Assembly: GCF_018130505.1 (NCBI RefSeq)
Contig: NZ_JAFCKH010000014.1
Coordinates: 62,001-126,000 of the forward strand
DNA: 64,000 bases
DNA from: Bradyrhizobium tropiciagri
Lineage (GTDB): Bacteria > Pseudomonadota > Alphaproteobacteria > Rhizobiales > Xanthobacteraceae
Reading direction: 5' to 3'
Shown here: piece by piece, positions 17,613 to 28,492 of the stretch
Position numbering within the stretch: position 1 is the first letter of the stretch
Layout: each line of letters begins with the position of its first letter
The notes under the pieces: model-generated
Seen by the model: the letters and a program-made list of their open reading frames with translations, nothing else
Databases searched by the model: none
What the model was told of the DNA's origin: nothing
Made by a program: the position numbers and the translations under genes

Positions 17613-19628
17613 TCAAGCGAATTCGAGAATCAACGCATCGACGGCGAGCGTGGCGCCCGCTGCAGCGTGGATCTTCTTCACCGTGCCGTCGCGCTCGGCG
17701 CGCAGCACGTTCTGCATCTTCATCGCCTCGACCACGGCCAAGGTCTCGCCGGCCTTGACCTCCTGGCCCTCGGTCACCGCGATCGACACCACGAGGCCCG
17801 GCATCGGACACAGCAGCTTCTTGCCGGTGTCGGCGGCCGAGACCACCGGCATCAGCCGCGCCGAAGTCGCCTCGGTCTCGGTGAAGACATAGACCGGCAC
17901 CTCAAAGCCCTGATGCGCCAGACGGAAGCCGTTGCTGATCGCCCGCACCTGCAGCGCGACGTAGTTACCGTCGATCGTGCCCTGCCACACCGGCTCACCC
18001 GGCACCCAGCTCGATACCAGATTGTGCGGATTGCCCGGCAGCCCGTCGGCACCGACGAAGCGCACCGCGATGGCATCGGCCTCGCGCGCGACGTCGAGCG
18101 CGATCTCGCTGCGATCGAGCCACACCGCACGGCGGCGCTCGCGCTGCACGACGCGGCCGCCCATCTGGCCGGAAATCTGCCGCTTGCGCTCACCGAGCAC
18201 GTGGTCGATCGCAGCACCGACCGCCGCGAGCCGCCGCGCGATCTCGCCCTCCGGCGGCCGCGCGGCAAATCCCTTCGGGAATTCCTCCGCGATGAAGCCG
18301 GTCGAGAGCCGGCCCTCGCGCCAGCGCGGATGGTTCATCAGCGCTGACAGGAACGGGATGTTGTGCCTGATGCCGTCGACATAGAACGCATCGAGCGCCG
18401 TCGCCTGCGCCTCGATCGCCGCGGCGCGCGACGGCGCATGGGTGACGAGCTTGGCGATCATCGGATCGTAATGGATCGAGATCTCGCCACCTTCCTGCAC
18501 GCCGGTGTCGTTGCGGATCGTGACGCCGTTATGACTGGCTTCGGCCGGCGGGCGATACTTCACCAGCCGCCCGATCGACGGCAGGAAATTGCGGAACGGA
18601 TCCTCGGCATAGACGCGGGATTCCACCGCCCAGCCGGTCAGCGTGACGTCCTTCTGCGCGATCGCGAGCTTCTCGCCGTCGGCGACGCGGATCATCTGCT
18701 CGACAAGGTCGATGCCGGTGATCAATTCGGTGACGGGGTGCTCGACCTGCAGGCGGGTGTTCATTTCCAGGAAGTAGAAGCTCTTGTCCTGGCCGGCGAC
18801 GAATTCCACGGTACCGGCCGAATCGTAGTTCACCGCCTTGGCCAGCGCCACCGCCTGCTCGCCCATCTTGCGGCGGGTCTGTTCGTCGAGCAGCGGCGAC
18901 GGCGCTTCCTCGATGACCTTCTGGTTGCGGCGCTGGATCGAACATTCGCGCTCGCCGAGATAGATCACGTTGCCGTGCTTGTCGCCGAGCACCTGGATCT
19001 CGATGTGCCGTGGATCGACGATGAACTTTTCGACGAACACGCGATCGTCGCCGAACGAAGACTTCGCTTCGGCCTTCGCAAGGTTGAAACCCTCGGCGAC
19101 CTCGGCCCTCGAATGCGCGATCCGCATGCCCTTGCCGCCGCCGCCGGCGGAGGCCTTGATCATCACGGGATAGCCGATCTCGTCGGCGATCTGCACGGCG
19201 TGCTTGTCATCCTCGATGACGCCGAGATGACCCGGCACGGTCGAGACTTTGGCCTTCGCGGCCGCCTTCTTGGATTCGATCTTATCGCCCATCGCGGCGA
19301 TGGCGCCGGGGTTCGGGCCGATGAACACGATGCCCGCCGCCTCCAGCGCGCGCGGAAACGCCTCGCGCTCGGAGAGGAAGCCGTAGCCGGGATGCACCGC
19401 CTGCGCACCGGTCTTGCGGCAGGCCTCGACGATCTTGTCGATCAGAAGATAGCTCTCGGCGGCCGCGGGCGGCCCGATCAGCACGGCCTCGTCGGCCATC
19501 TCGACATGCAACGCGTCGCGGTCGGCCTCGGAATAGACGGCGACCGTCTCGATGCCCATACGGCGCGCAGTCTTGATGACCCGGCAGGCGATCTCGCCGC
19601 GGTTGGCGATCAGGATTCGTTTGAACAT
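17613..19628 (-). CDS. pccA: acetyl/propionyl-CoA carboxylase alpha subunit, 671 aa
   Basis: This subunit carboxylates its own biotin with ATP and bicarbonate, and the beta subunit (not in this window) passes CO2 to propionyl-CoA. The order is biotin carboxylase (FKRILIANRGEIACR at the N-terminus; ATP-grasp with ASAGGGGKGMR; FLEMNTRLQVEHPVTE), then a linker (BT) domain, then a biotinyl domain ending with EAMKMQ, where K637 is the biotinylation site. The start at 19628 gives the usual MFKRILIANRGE opening. Length fits PccA. The product enters the methylmalonyl-CoA pathway to succinyl-CoA. Confidence 0.93.
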   Translation of the reverse strand: MFKRILIANRGEIACRVIKTARRMGIETVAVYSEADRDALHVEMADEAVLIGPPAAAESYLLIDKIVEACRKTGAQAVHPGYGFLSEREAFPRALEAAGIVFIGPNPGAIAAMGDKIESKKAAAKAKVSTVPGHLGVIEDDKHAVQIADEIGYPVMIKASAGGGGKGMRIAHSRAEVAEGFNLAKAEAKSSFGDDRVFVEKFIVDPRHIEIQVLGDKHGNVIYLGERECSIQRRNQKVIEEAPSPLLDEQTRRKMGEQAVALAKAVNYDSAGTVEFVAGQDKSFYFLEMNTRLQVEHPVTELITGIDLVEQMIRVADGEKLAIAQKDVTLTGWAVESRVYAEDPFRNFLPSIGRLVKYRPPAEASHNGVTIRNDTGVQEGGEISIHYDPMIAKLVTHAPSRAAAIEAQATALDAFYVDGIRHNIPFLSALMNHPRWREGRLSTGFIAEEFPKGFAARPPEGEIARRLAAVGAAIDHVLGERKRQISGQMGGRVVQRERRRAVWLDRSEIALDVAREADAIAVRFVGADGLPGNPHNLVSSWVPGEPVWQGTIDGNYVALQVRAISNGFRLAHQGFEVPVYVFTETEATSARLMPVVSAADTGKKLLCPMPGLVVSIAVTEGQEVKAGETLAVVEAMKMQNVLRAERDGTVKKIHAAAGATLAVDALILEFA

Positions 19629-19808
19629 GCTCTCTTGCTTGCGCTTTTTCTTGGGCTTTTCGGACTTGGGTAGGATCCTCCCCGCGCAATTGGCACGGGC
19701 GAATGGCGTGACCACTCCGTGGTACAGCAAAACGCCCCGGAGGCAACGGCCTAATCGCGGCCCTGCCCGGCGCTTGACGAGCCCTTGGACGGTAGCCCGA
19801 GAGGTATT

Positions 19809-20015
19809 TCAGCCCGAATAGGTCTGGAAGCGGCCGCGCACATAGGCGTGCGAGACTGCTTTCATCAATTCGCCGACCTCATTCTCCAGGAATTCGTTGG
19901 CGACGATCAGCGCACGGATGGTTGCGCGCATGTCGCCGCCGCAGGCCGCAATCGCCTGGTCGACAGCCGCTTCCAGCCCGTCATCGTCATCGGATTCGGG
20001 TTGGGCGGAAGTCAT
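19809..20015 (-). CDS. small conserved-looking acidic protein, 68 aa
   Basis: I chose the ATG at 20015; a TTG six codons upstream is the alternative. The N-terminus is acidic (QPESDDDDGLEAAVDQAI), followed by two helices (MRATIRALIVANEFLENEV and LMKAVSHAYVRGRF). It has no signal peptide, no membrane segment and no family I recognise. Codon use matches neighbouring genes. It follows pccA upstream on the same strand with about 180 bp between. Confidence 0.55.
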   Translation of the reverse strand: MTSAQPESDDDDGLEAAVDQAIAACGGDMRATIRALIVANEFLENEVGELMKAVSHAYVRGRFQTYSG

Positions 20016-20248
20016 CGGAAGTGTCCGGATCAATTTGGCGAAGGCCTATGTTCCTATTTTGTTCTCATGAAGTCAACCGCCGATTGGGCCGGCGCGCCGG
20101 TCCCACCCGTTCTTTCCAACGAGACGGATCGAGGCGGCATATCGGCGATGGTTGCCAAGGATGGACCCGTCATCAATCCGGCACGCGCGCTTGGTTTGAT
20201 CGCGGCCAGCCTGTGCTACTAAGTCCGTAACATCAGCCAGGCCCCGAA

Positions 20249-21019
20249 ATGAAGAAAATGCGATCCCGAGTTGCCCTCCTCGCGACGTTGCTCCTGACAT
20301 GCCTGTCCGCGCCCTCCGCCCTCGCCGCGTCTGCGGTGATCAAGGACGGCGGCACGATCCAGCTCGGCAGCACCACCTACCGGCTCGACGGCATCGATGC
20401 GCCGGCGATCGATCAACTCTGCATCGACGAGCACGCCGATGTCTGGAGTTGCGGTGTCGAGGCGCGCGACCAGCTGACCAAATTGATCGGCGGCAAGCCG
20501 ATCCATTGCGATGATATCGGTGTCGATCCGACCTTCAAGAAGCGCCGCCTCGGCGTCTGCAAGCTCGACGGCGACCCGACCAGCCTGAGCGAACAACTCG
20601 TCAGCCAGGGCTACGCCTTGAATGTCGAGGCGTCGGCCACTGGCCGATTCAAGCCGGATGAGGCTGCGGCCAAAGACAGTCGTTCCGGCCTGTGGAAAGG
20701 CTGCTTCGTCGCGCCGAGCGACTTTCGCGTCGGCAAGAAGGACGGCACCCTGCTCGGCAATTCCTGTCCGGCCAACCGCGACCAGCAGATCCGCGATGCG
20801 CTCTTCCCCGCCGACCTGCCGATGCCGGACAGCTGCAACATCAAGGGCAAATACGCCGTGCGTGCCCGCGTCACGGGCAATGTCGGCATCTACCACCTGC
20901 AGGCCTGCCGCAGCTATCCCGGCCTGGCACAGGATCACTGGTTCTGCTCCGAGGAGGATGCGCAGGCCGCCGGGTTCCGCAGGGCCTATAATTGCCGGCC
21001 GAGCAGCAAGAGCAAGTGA
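20249..21019 (+). CDS. secreted thermonuclease-like (SNase fold) protein, 256 aa
   Basis: A Sec signal peptide (about 1-26, ending ALAAS) is followed by a staphylococcal-nuclease-like domain: YRLDGIDAP fits the Arg35-to-Pro42 segment, and [12 protein letters not shown] fits the Arg87 region. The usual Glu after DAP (Glu43) is Ala here, so activity is doubtful. The C-terminal part (about 185-250) is a separate Cys-containing module with [12 protein letters not shown] and [16 protein letters not shown], as in many alphaproteobacterial nuclease-like proteins. It should be periplasmic. Confidence 0.75.
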   Translation: MKKMRSRVALLATLLLTCLSAPSALAASAVIKDGGTIQLGSTTYRLDGIDAPAIDQLCIDEHADVWSCGVEARDQLTKLIGGKPIHCDDIGVDPTFKKRRLGVCKLDGDPTSLSEQLVSQGYALNVEASATGRFKPDEAAAKDSRSGLWKGCFVAPSDFRVGKKDGTLLGNSCPANRDQQIRDALFPADLPMPDSCNIKGKYAVRARVTGNVGIYHLQACRSYPGLAQDHWFCSEEDAQAAGFRRAYNCRPSSKSK

Positions 21020-21091
21020 CGGCAGCAAAATCACCGCTGGCAAAGCCGCCTCGTCCTGTGTGAGACTGTATCGCAGAGGTTGCCGGCGCGT

Positions 21092-23557
21092 ATGACCCCA
21101 TCCGATCCCGATGTGCTTCCTGAGGCCGCGGCCGCCGAACGGCTGCGGCAGCACCTTGAGGAGATGGCACGCGAGCGCGACCGCGCCCACCGCGAATTGC
21201 AGGAGCGCGAGGCCGAGCTGGCGCGGATCCAGCGCATCGCGCGGGTCGGCGGGCTCGAGATCGACTTCCGCGACGGCGTCAGGAACCGCCGCTCCCCCGA
21301 ATATCTGCTGGTCCACGGGCTGCCGGACGATCACGTCAACGAAGCCTATGAGAACTGGATCGCGCGGATTCATCCCGAGGACCGCGAGCGCACGATCGCG
21401 CACCTGTTCGACGTGCTCAAGAACGGCGGCGAGGACTACACCGACGAATACCGCATCATCCGCCCGAGCGACAGCGAGAGCCGCTGGATCCGGGTCGTCG
21501 CCAAGATCGAGCGCGACCGCAGCGGCCGCGCGCTGCGCCTCGTCGGCGCCGATCTCGACGTCACCGACCAGATGCTGGCGCAGGAGACGCTGCGCGAGAG
21601 CGAGGAGCGCTTCCGCCTGATCGCCGACAGCGCGCCGGTGCCGATCTGGGTGACCAAGCTCGACCGCACGCGCTCATTCGCCAACCAGGCCTATCTCGAC
21701 TTCCTCGGCCTGCCGTTCGAGGAAGCGATCGTATTCGACTGGCGCAAGGCGCTGCATCCGGATGACCTGCCCCGCATCCTGCAGGAGCAGATCTCCGGCG
21801 AGCTGTCGCTGAAGCCGTTCGTGCTGGAAGCGCGCTACCGTAACGCCGCCGGCGACTGGCGCTGGCTGCGCTCGGAATCGCAGCCGCGCTGGGATCCGAC
21901 CGGCAAGCATATCGGCTTCATCGGCGTCGCCCATGACATCACCGCCGCCAAGGAAGCCGAGATCGAGCTGCGCAAGCTCAACGAGTCGCTGGAGCGGCGC
22001 ATCCTGGAGCGCACCGCACAGCTCGAATCGCGCGAAGCGCAGATGCGCGCGATCCTGGAGACAAGCCATCAATATCAGATGCTGCTCAACCGGAACGGGG
22101 ACTTGCTCTACACCAACCAGACCGCGCTGGCCGGCATCCGCGCCGAGCCGGCCGACGTCGTCGGCAAGCCGTTCTGGGACACGCCGTGGTTCACGGCGAC
22201 CGAAGGCATGCCGGCGACGGTACGAAGCGCCTTCGCCACGGTGATGGGCGGCGAAGAGGTCAAGCTCGAGATGCCGCTGCGCCTGCCGATCGGCGAGCGC
22301 TATTTCGACTTCGCGATGCGGCCGCTGCACGATCAGCACGGCAGTATCGTCGGCGCGGTGCCCGAGGCCGTCGACATCACCGAGCGTCGCCTCGGCGAGG
22401 AGGCCCTGCGGCAATCGCAGAAGATGGAGGCGGTCGGCCAGCTCACCGGCGGCGTTGCGCACGACTTCAACAACCTGCTCACCATCATCCGCTCCGCGAC
22501 CGACTTCCTGCGCCGCCGCGAGCTCCCCGACGATCGCCGCCGCCGCTACATCGACGCGATCTCCGAGACGGTCGAGCGAGCCTCCAAGCTTACCGGCCAG
22601 CTGCTGGCATTTGCCCGCCGGCAGCCGCTGAAACCCGAGGTCTTCAATGTCGGCGCGCAGGTCGACGCCGTGGCGCAGCTGATCCGCCCGCTGGTCGGCG
22701 CCAGCATTCACATCGAGGTCCGGATCGACAATCCCGACTGCTTTACGATTGCCGACATCGGCCAGTTCGAGACGGCGTTGATCAACCTTGCGGTCAACGG
22801 CCGCGACGCCATGAATGGCGAGGGACTGCTGACGATCGCGGTCAGGAAGGTGCAGCACATCCCTGCCCTGCGCGCGCAGGCTTCGCGCAGCGGCGATTTC
22901 GTCGCGATCTCGATCCGGGATACCGGCACCGGCATCTCACCGGAAAATCTCGACGCGATCTTCGAGCCGTTCTTCACGACCAAGGAAGTCGGCAAGGGCA
23001 CCGGGCTCGGATTGAGCCAGGCGTTCGGCTTCGTCAAGCAGTCCGACGGCGACATCGAGGTCACCAGCACGCTCGGCCATGGCGCGACCTTCACGATCTA
23101 TCTGCCGCAGGCGATGCGGCCTCTCGATGCCAAGATCGCCGCCGCCACCGGCAGCGAGCAGGCCTCGATCGGCCGCGGCTATCGCGTGCTCGTCGTGGAG
23201 GACAATGACGAGGTCGGCCAGTTCTCCACCGAGCTGCTCGAGGACCTCGGCTATTCGGTCAAGCGCGCCGCCAGCGCCAACGCCGCGCTCGCGATGCTCT
23301 CGGAGAACGAGTTCGCCGCCGACCTCGTGTTCTCCGACGTGATCATGCCCGGCATGAACGGCGTCGAGCTCGCCGGCGTCATACGCGACCGCTTCCCCGG
23401 CCTGCCGGTGGTGCTGACCAGCGGCTACAGCAACGTGCTCGCCGAGAACGCCCATAGCGGGTTCGAGCTGATCCAGAAACCCTATTCGGTCGAAGCGCTG
23501 TCGCGCACGCTGCGCAAGGCGATCACCGAGCAGCGCGCGACTGCCATGAAGCCGTGA
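21092..23557 (+). CDS. PAS-domain hybrid histidine kinase, 821 aa
   Basis: A short coiled coil opens the protein, then three PAS/PAC modules (about 40-160, 165-290 and 320-440). The kinase core follows: H-box [11 protein letters not shown] with H457, N-box [10 protein letters not shown], and G-boxes [11 protein letters not shown] and GKGTGLGLS. The C-terminal receiver has acceptor D749 in [12 protein letters not shown] see no membrane helix, so it probably senses a cytoplasmic signal through PAS. ATG 21092 is preferred; a TTG four codons upstream is closer to an AGAGG. No separate response regulator lies next to it. Confidence 0.9.
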   Translation: MTPSDPDVLPEAAAAERLRQHLEEMARERDRAHRELQEREAELARIQRIARVGGLEIDFRDGVRNRRSPEYLLVHGLPDDHVNEAYENWIARIHPEDRERTIAHLFDVLKNGGEDYTDEYRIIRPSDSESRWIRVVAKIERDRSGRALRLVGADLDVTDQMLAQETLRESEERFRLIADSAPVPIWVTKLDRTRSFANQAYLDFLGLPFEEAIVFDWRKALHPDDLPRILQEQISGELSLKPFVLEARYRNAAGDWRWLRSESQPRWDPTGKHIGFIGVAHDITAAKEAEIELRKLNESLERRILERTAQLESREAQMRAILETSHQYQMLLNRNGDLLYTNQTALAGIRAEPADVVGKPFWDTPWFTATEGMPATVRSAFATVMGGEEVKLEMPLRLPIGERYFDFAMRPLHDQHGSIVGAVPEAVDITERRLGEEALRQSQKMEAVGQLTGGVAHDFNNLLTIIRSATDFLRRRELPDDRRRRYIDAISETVERASKLTGQLLAFARRQPLKPEVFNVGAQVDAVAQLIRPLVGASIHIEVRIDNPDCFTIADIGQFETALINLAVNGRDAMNGEGLLTIAVRKVQHIPALRAQASRSGDFVAISIRDTGTGISPENLDAIFEPFFTTKEVGKGTGLGLSQAFGFVKQSDGDIEVTSTLGHGATFTIYLPQAMRPLDAKIAAATGSEQASIGRGYRVLVVEDNDEVGQFSTELLEDLGYSVKRAASANAALAMLSENEFAADLVFSDVIMPGMNGVELAGVIRDRFPGLPVVLTSGYSNVLAENAHSGFELIQKPYSVEALSRTLRKAITEQRATAMKP

Positions 23558-23610
23558 GCGCCCCGCGCCGTGTCGGCTGACGCGGGCGATGCCGGCCGAA
23601 TTCGACGCCC

Positions 23611-26322
23611 TCAGGCGGCGTCCTCGACACCGTCGGCCGCGAGCAGCATGCGCACGTCATGCGCCGGAACCGGCTTGCTGAACAGATAGCCCTGCATCTG
23701 TGTGCAGCCGAGCATCTGCACGGTGTCGCGCTGCTGGTCAGTCTCGACGCCTTCGGCGGTCGTGATCATGTTGCGGTCGGCGGCGATCGAGACCACGGCG
23801 CGGATGATCGAGGCCGAGCCGGAGTTGCCGGTCACTTCCTTGACGAAGCTGCGATCGATCTTGATCTTGTCGAACGGGAAGCGCTGCAGGTATTGCAGCG
23901 ACGAATAGCCGGTCCCGAAATCGTCGAGCGCGATGTGAACGCCGAGCGTGCGCAGTTCGCCGAGCGTGACCAGCGCCGCGTCGTCATCGGCGATCAGCAC
24001 CGCCTCGGTGATCTCGAGCTCGAGCCTCCGCGGGTCGAGCCCGCTCTCGGCAAGCACGCTCGCGACCTTCAGCGCCAGCGTCTCCGACTTGAACTGGACC
24101 GGCGAGACGTTGACGGCGACCCGCACGTGCGCCGGCCAGTTCGCCGCCTCAATGCAGGCGGTGCGCAGCACCCACTGCCCGATCTCCTCGATCAGCCCGG
24201 TCTCCTCGGCGATCGGCACGAATTCCGCCGGCGAAATCATGCCGCGCACCGGGTGCCGCCAGCGCAGCAGCGCCTCGCAGCAGGTCACCTCGTCGCTGCG
24301 CAGGTCGACCAGCGGCTGGTAGTGCAGCTCGAAGCCGCCCTCGCTCAGCGCGGTGCGCATATCAGCCTCCAGCGCGCGGCGCAGATGGGCCTGCTTCTCC
24401 ATCGCCGGATCGAAGAAGCGGTACGTCCTGCGGCCCGCCGCCTTGGCGGCATACATCGCAAGATCGGCGCATTTGAGCAGGCCGAACAGATCGGTGCCAT
24501 GGCGTGGCGCGATCGCGATCCCGATGCTGGCATCGCCCGACAGGCGATGGCCGTGGCAATCGAACGGCGCCCGCAGCGACTGGTAGATGCGCGCGACCAG
24601 GTCGCTGACATCGTCGTCGGAAGCGATATCGTGCTGGATGATGGCGAACTCGTCGCCGCCGAGGCGCGCAATGAAGTCGTTCGGGCCGACCGCCTGGCGC
24701 AGCTTCTCGGCAACGCCGCGGAGGAATTCATCGCCGATCAGATGCCCCAGCGTGTCGTTGATGCGCTTGAACTCGTCGATGTCGATATAGTGAATCGCGA
24801 AGGCGGGGGCCGCCGGCTCGCGCAACAGCCCTTCCGCGTGACGCTGCAGCAGCGTCCGGTTCGGCAATCTGGTCAGCGCATCGTAATGCGCGAGATACTC
24901 GATCTTGGCCTGCGCGCGCCGCCCCTCGGTGACATCCTCGAGCGTGGTGGCCCAGCCGCCGTCGGGCGATCGCCGGTAGACCAGGCGGATGTTGCGGCCG
25001 TCGGGTGTCGACACCAGCGTGTCCCGGATCTTGTCGCTCTCCGGATTGGTGAAGCGGGCGCAGTATTCGTCGACATCGCCGACGAACGAGCCGGTCTCCT
25101 GCCGATGCAGGATCAGGTCGCGCAGATGGCATCCCGGCTTTGCGACGTCGGGCGACAATCCGAACATGTCGATATATTGCTGATTGCAGATCACCAGCCG
25201 CGCGTCGGCGTCGAACAGCAGCAGCGCCTGCGTCATGGTGTTGATCGCGGTGTCGAGGTGCTGACTCTTCTCGCTCAGCCGTCGCTGCGCGGCATCATGC
25301 TGACGCCGCAGCTGGCGGACGATCAGGAAGATCGTGACGACGACGATGAGGACCGCGAGCACCGCGGCGCAGAATTGCAGCTTGGTCTGGGCGCGCCAGT
25401 CCGCCAGCGCGGTCGAGGTCTGGGTCGTCGCGAGGATCAGGATCGGAAAATGCGCCAGCGATCTGACCGCCCCGATATTATCCTCACCCGAGGGGCCGGC
25501 GAAGCGGCCCGAGGTATTGCCGCCCAGGCTCAGGACCTTGCGGAACAGCGGCTGGTCGACGATGTTGCCGCCGACCACGCTGGCATCCTGCGGATAGCGC
25601 GCGATGATGGTGCCGTCGCGGTGGATCATCGAGATCACGGTGTCGTCGTTCAGCGCAAGCGAGGCGACGAAATCCTCGAAATGGCTGGGCTCGACGCCGC
25701 GACTGGCGAAGCCGATGATCTCGCCGTTACGGCCGGTGATCTTGCGGGCGAAGATCGTGGTCCACTTTCCAGTCACCTTGCTCATCGCGGGCTCGACGAT
25801 GACTGGCGACGTCGGCCTTCCCGAGATGAACTCCTGGAAATAGCGCCGGTCGGAGATGCTGATGTCCTGCACCGGCCACATCTCGGACGAGTTGATCAGC
25901 CAGCCCTTGGCATTGAACAGGTTGAGCCCGCCGACATGCGGCAGCGCCGCCAGCCGTGTGCGCAGCATCTCGTGCGCGCTGAGCAGCGACATCGATCGTT
26001 CGAACTGGTCGGCGGTGTCGATCTGGCCGGCGCGCAGGTAATTCACGATATCGTCGTGGACGTGCTGGAGATCGCTGAGCTGCTGGTCGAAATGCCGCGA
26101 CAGCAGCAGCGCGGTGTTGTTGAGCTCGCGTTCGGAAACGTCGAGCGTGCGTTCGCGGAACTGCAAGGCAAGATAGCCGGTGCCGAGCGTGATCGCGAGC
26201 ACCAGCAACGCCGCGCTCAAGACGAGCCATTGAATGGCGCCGGCGCGCGAGGCGCGCCGCACACCTTCATTCGGCAGCCGCCGGCTTTCCGGCATCCCGC
26301 TGTTCGTTGAACAAACCGACAT
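23611..26322 (-). CDS. GGDEF-EAL cyclic-di-GMP protein with dCache-like sensor, 903 aa
   Basis: A first membrane helix (about 29-51) and a second (about 320-342) enclose a periplasmic dCache-like sensor. A PAS domain follows (about 365-475), then GGDEF with intact RLGGDEF (about 551-557), then EAL with EALLRW near 680 and DDFGTGYSSL with KIDRSF in the C-terminal part. Both the diguanylate cyclase and phosphodiesterase signatures are intact, so it may make or break cyclic di-GMP according to the signal. I chose the ATG at 26322, after an AGGA. It converges on the hybrid kinase gene. Confidence 0.92.
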   Translation of the reverse strand: MSVCSTNSGMPESRRLPNEGVRRASRAGAIQWLVLSAALLVLAITLGTGYLALQFRERTLDVSERELNNTALLLSRHFDQQLSDLQHVHDDIVNYLRAGQIDTADQFERSMSLLSAHEMLRTRLAALPHVGGLNLFNAKGWLINSSEMWPVQDISISDRRYFQEFISGRPTSPVIVEPAMSKVTGKWTTIFARKITGRNGEIIGFASRGVEPSHFEDFVASLALNDDTVISMIHRDGTIIARYPQDASVVGGNIVDQPLFRKVLSLGGNTSGRFAGPSGEDNIGAVRSLAHFPILILATTQTSTALADWRAQTKLQFCAAVLAVLIVVVTIFLIVRQLRRQHDAAQRRLSEKSQHLDTAINTMTQALLLFDADARLVICNQQYIDMFGLSPDVAKPGCHLRDLILHRQETGSFVGDVDEYCARFTNPESDKIRDTLVSTPDGRNIRLVYRRSPDGGWATTLEDVTEGRRAQAKIEYLAHYDALTRLPNRTLLQRHAEGLLREPAAPAFAIHYIDIDEFKRINDTLGHLIGDEFLRGVAEKLRQAVGPNDFIARLGGDEFAIIQHDIASDDDVSDLVARIYQSLRAPFDCHGHRLSGDASIGIAIAPRHGTDLFGLLKCADLAMYAAKAAGRRTYRFFDPAMEKQAHLRRALEADMRTALSEGGFELHYQPLVDLRSDEVTCCEALLRWRHPVRGMISPAEFVPIAEETGLIEEIGQWVLRTACIEAANWPAHVRVAVNVSPVQFKSETLALKVASVLAESGLDPRRLELEITEAVLIADDDAALVTLGELRTLGVHIALDDFGTGYSSLQYLQRFPFDKIKIDRSFVKEVTGNSGSASIIRAVVSIAADRNMITTAEGVETDQQRDTVQMLGCTQMQGYLFSKPVPAHDVRMLLAADGVEDAA

Positions 26323-26493
26323 TTTCCTGCCCCTGGGGGTGCCCTTGTACGGGAACACAACCCAAGGGGTCGTTAGGAAAGTCAGTTATCGGGGGGTTAA
26401 GACGACCGCATAGCCAAGCTGCGGAGCCGAGCTCATATTTCATCGCACGGATGGGTGGGATATCAACGTCCCCAAGACCGGGGATCGATCGCG

Positions 26494-26721
26494 ATGGATG
26501 CACTCACACTGTTCGGATTGTTCGCCGTGACGATGATGCTCGTCTGCTATGCGGCCGAAGATCGCAGCCCCTGGTTCATCCTGGCCTTCGCGGTCGCCTG
26601 CGCGCTCGGTTCCGCCTACGGCTTTCTGCAGGGCGCGTGGCCATTCGGCCTCGTCGAGGCAATCTGGGCCGTCGTCGCGGCCCGGCGATGGCTGATGCGT
26701 CGCGTGGCGGACAACGTCTGA
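26494..26721 (+). CDS. small membrane protein, 75 aa
   Basis: About two hydrophobic segments (4-20 and 29-48) and a basic C-terminus (ARRWLMRRVADN) suggest an inner-membrane protein with its end in the cytoplasm. I do not recognise a family. Codon use is like its neighbours. It is divergent from the GGDEF-EAL gene across about 170 bp in which I see no named site. Confidence 0.55.
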   Translation: MDALTLFGLFAVTMMLVCYAAEDRSPWFILAFAVACALGSAYGFLQGAWPFGLVEAIWAVVAARRWLMRRVADNV

Positions 26722-26795
26722 CGTTATAGTATTCGACGCGATTCCGCCGCGCCCGGAACTTGAATGCGCGCGATTGCGGCGCTAACTAGGGGCGC

Positions 26796-27155
26796 ATGGA
26801 CGCTTCCGCCGCCACGATTCGAACTTTGCAGCGAACGCGCGGCTGGCGCAGCCTGCTCGCGGGATTGATCTCGCTCGCGCTGGTGCTGTCCATCTTCCAC
26901 GGCTGGGCGTTCGATGGCGACGACGACGTCTCGTCCGCTGTCTCCATTGCGCGGTCGATCAACGACACCGGCGGCAAGGCGCCGGCACATCCCGCCTCGC
27001 TGCACGGCGATCACTGCCTGACGCACGTCGCGTCGATGGCTCCGCAGGAGACTGCGGTCGCCATCGCCTATGCTTCGCACAGCTACGGCGATGCCGCGAT
27101 GCAGTTGCCCGCCTCGGCCGATCGCCTGTCACCCTTCAAACCACCACGCGCCTGA
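26796..27155 (+). CDS. small exported or anchored protein upstream of metal efflux genes, 119 aa
   Basis: An AGGGG lies 4 nt before the ATG. A basic N-terminus is followed by a hydrophobic segment (about 19-38, LLAGLISLALVLSIFHGWAF), then an acidic stretch and a His/Cys cluster (HPASLHGDHCLTHV). It precedes the CzcB/CzcA-like pair on the same strand by about 110 bp. Short proteins in this position of heavy-metal RND operons are often metal-related, so a periplasmic metal-binding role is possible. That is inference from context only. Confidence 0.5.
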   Translation: MDASAATIRTLQRTRGWRSLLAGLISLALVLSIFHGWAFDGDDDVSSAVSIARSINDTGGKAPAHPASLHGDHCLTHVASMAPQETAVAIAYASHSYGDAAMQLPASADRLSPFKPPRA

Positions 27156-27268
27156 TCCGGTCGGCATGACCGGCCGTGTCTCGCTGCCGCCGGGCAGCGG
27201 GCACGTTTCCGCACAGATCGATGTTGCGACGGCGCGTGGCTTGCTGCCCGCGCTGCGGAGAGGCGTAG

Positions 27269-28492
27269 ATGAAACGGATTGTTGTATTTTTCGCCGGCGT
27301 CGCCGCCGGCATCGGCCTGGTCATGCTGGCCGCCGGTTGGATCGGCTGGCCCGTCATCCTGCACACCCAGGTGCAGCAGGCCGCGACCACCGGCGCGCCA
27401 ACGGCCGAGGCCAGGCACCATCCTCCCGGCCACATCGAGCTCAGCGACGACCAGCTTCGCGACGCCGGCGTCACGCTGACGCAGGCAAGCGGCGGCATGC
27501 TGAAGCGCCATTTCCTCGCACCGGGCTCGCTGATCCCCGACGCCGACCATATCGGCCGTGTCTCGGTGCGCGTGCTCGGGACGGTCACTGAACTGCGCAA
27601 GCGGCTCGGCGACAGCGTCGAGAAGGGCGAAATCGTCGCCGCCATCGAGAGCCGCGAGGTCGCCGATGCCAAGAGCGGCTACCTCGCCGCCCTCCTGACC
27701 AACGACCTGCAGCAGACGCTGTACAACAGGCAGAAGACGCTGGTGGAGAGCCGCACCGTGTCGGAGAACGAGTTCCTGCGCACCAGGCTGAGCGCGAACG
27801 ATGCCCAGATCAAGCTCGACGGCGCACGGCAGAAACTGTTCGCGCTGGGCTTGTCGGACAGCGAGATCGCGGACCTGCCGAACCAGCCACCGGAAAGCTT
27901 GCGGACCCAGTTTCTGCGGGCGCCGATCTCGGGCCGCGTTTCCGAGCGGCGGGTCGATCTCGGCGGGCTGATCGGACGCGAGGGCCAGGAGAGTGAGCTC
28001 TACGTCATCGTCAATCTCGACGACATCTGGGTCGATCTCGCGGTCTCGCCCGAAGACATCGGCGCGGTCCGTGAAGGCGTGTCGGTCAAGATCCGCGCCG
28101 TCGGCACCGAGGATGAAGCCAGCGCGGATGTGATCTTCGTCAGCCCCCTGCTCGACCGCGAGACCCGCAACGCGCGCGTGATTGCGACGCTGCCCAACAA
28201 GGACCATCGCTGGAAACCCGGCACCTTCGTCACCGCGGAGGTGCCGCTCGCCGGGGCGCCGTCGACTGTGATCGTCTCGAAGAAGGCGGTTCAATCCATC
28301 AAGGGCACGCCCACCGTGTTCGTGCGCGATGCCGACGGGTTCGAGGCCAGGTCGGTGCGGACCGGCCGCGAGGACGACGACGATATCGAGATCGTGGCCG
28401 GTCTCGCTCCCGGCGAGACTATCGCCGTGCAGAACACCTTCACGCTCAAGGCCGAGCTCGAGAAAGACCAGGCGGAGCACGGCCATGATTGA
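27269..28492 (+). CDS. RND efflux periplasmic adaptor (CzcB/HlyD type), 407 aa
   Basis: An N-terminal hydrophobic segment (about 7-28) anchors or exports the protein. The membrane-fusion-protein order follows: a lipoyl-like half with GTVTELRKRLGDSVEKGEIV, a coiled-coil hairpin (about 140-195) and the second half with LRAPISGRVSERRVDLGGL, then a beta-barrel region. It links the inner-membrane pump to an outer-membrane channel. A GGAG/GAGG lies just before the start. It overlaps the pump gene by 8 nt, so the two are translationally coupled. Confidence 0.88.
   Translation: MKRIVVFFAGVAAGIGLVMLAAGWIGWPVILHTQVQQAATTGAPTAEARHHPPGHIELSDDQLRDAGVTLTQASGGMLKRHFLAPGSLIPDADHIGRVSVRVLGTVTELRKRLGDSVEKGEIVAAIESREVADAKSGYLAALLTNDLQQTLYNRQKTLVESRTVSENEFLRTRLSANDAQIKLDGARQKLFALGLSDSEIADLPNQPPESLRTQFLRAPISGRVSERRVDLGGLIGREGQESELYVIVNLDDIWVDLAVSPEDIGAVREGVSVKIRAVGTEDEASADVIFVSPLLDRETRNARVIATLPNKDHRWKPGTFVTAEVPLAGAPSTVIVSKKAVQSIKGTPTVFVRDADGFEARSVRTGREDDDDIEIVAGLAPGETIAVQNTFTLKAELEKDQAEHGHD

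Noticed and set aside
23659-26310. Very long open frame on the strand opposite the GGDEF-EAL gene
   Set aside because: It is the mirror of a clear conserved gene in high-GC DNA, and its residues match no family.
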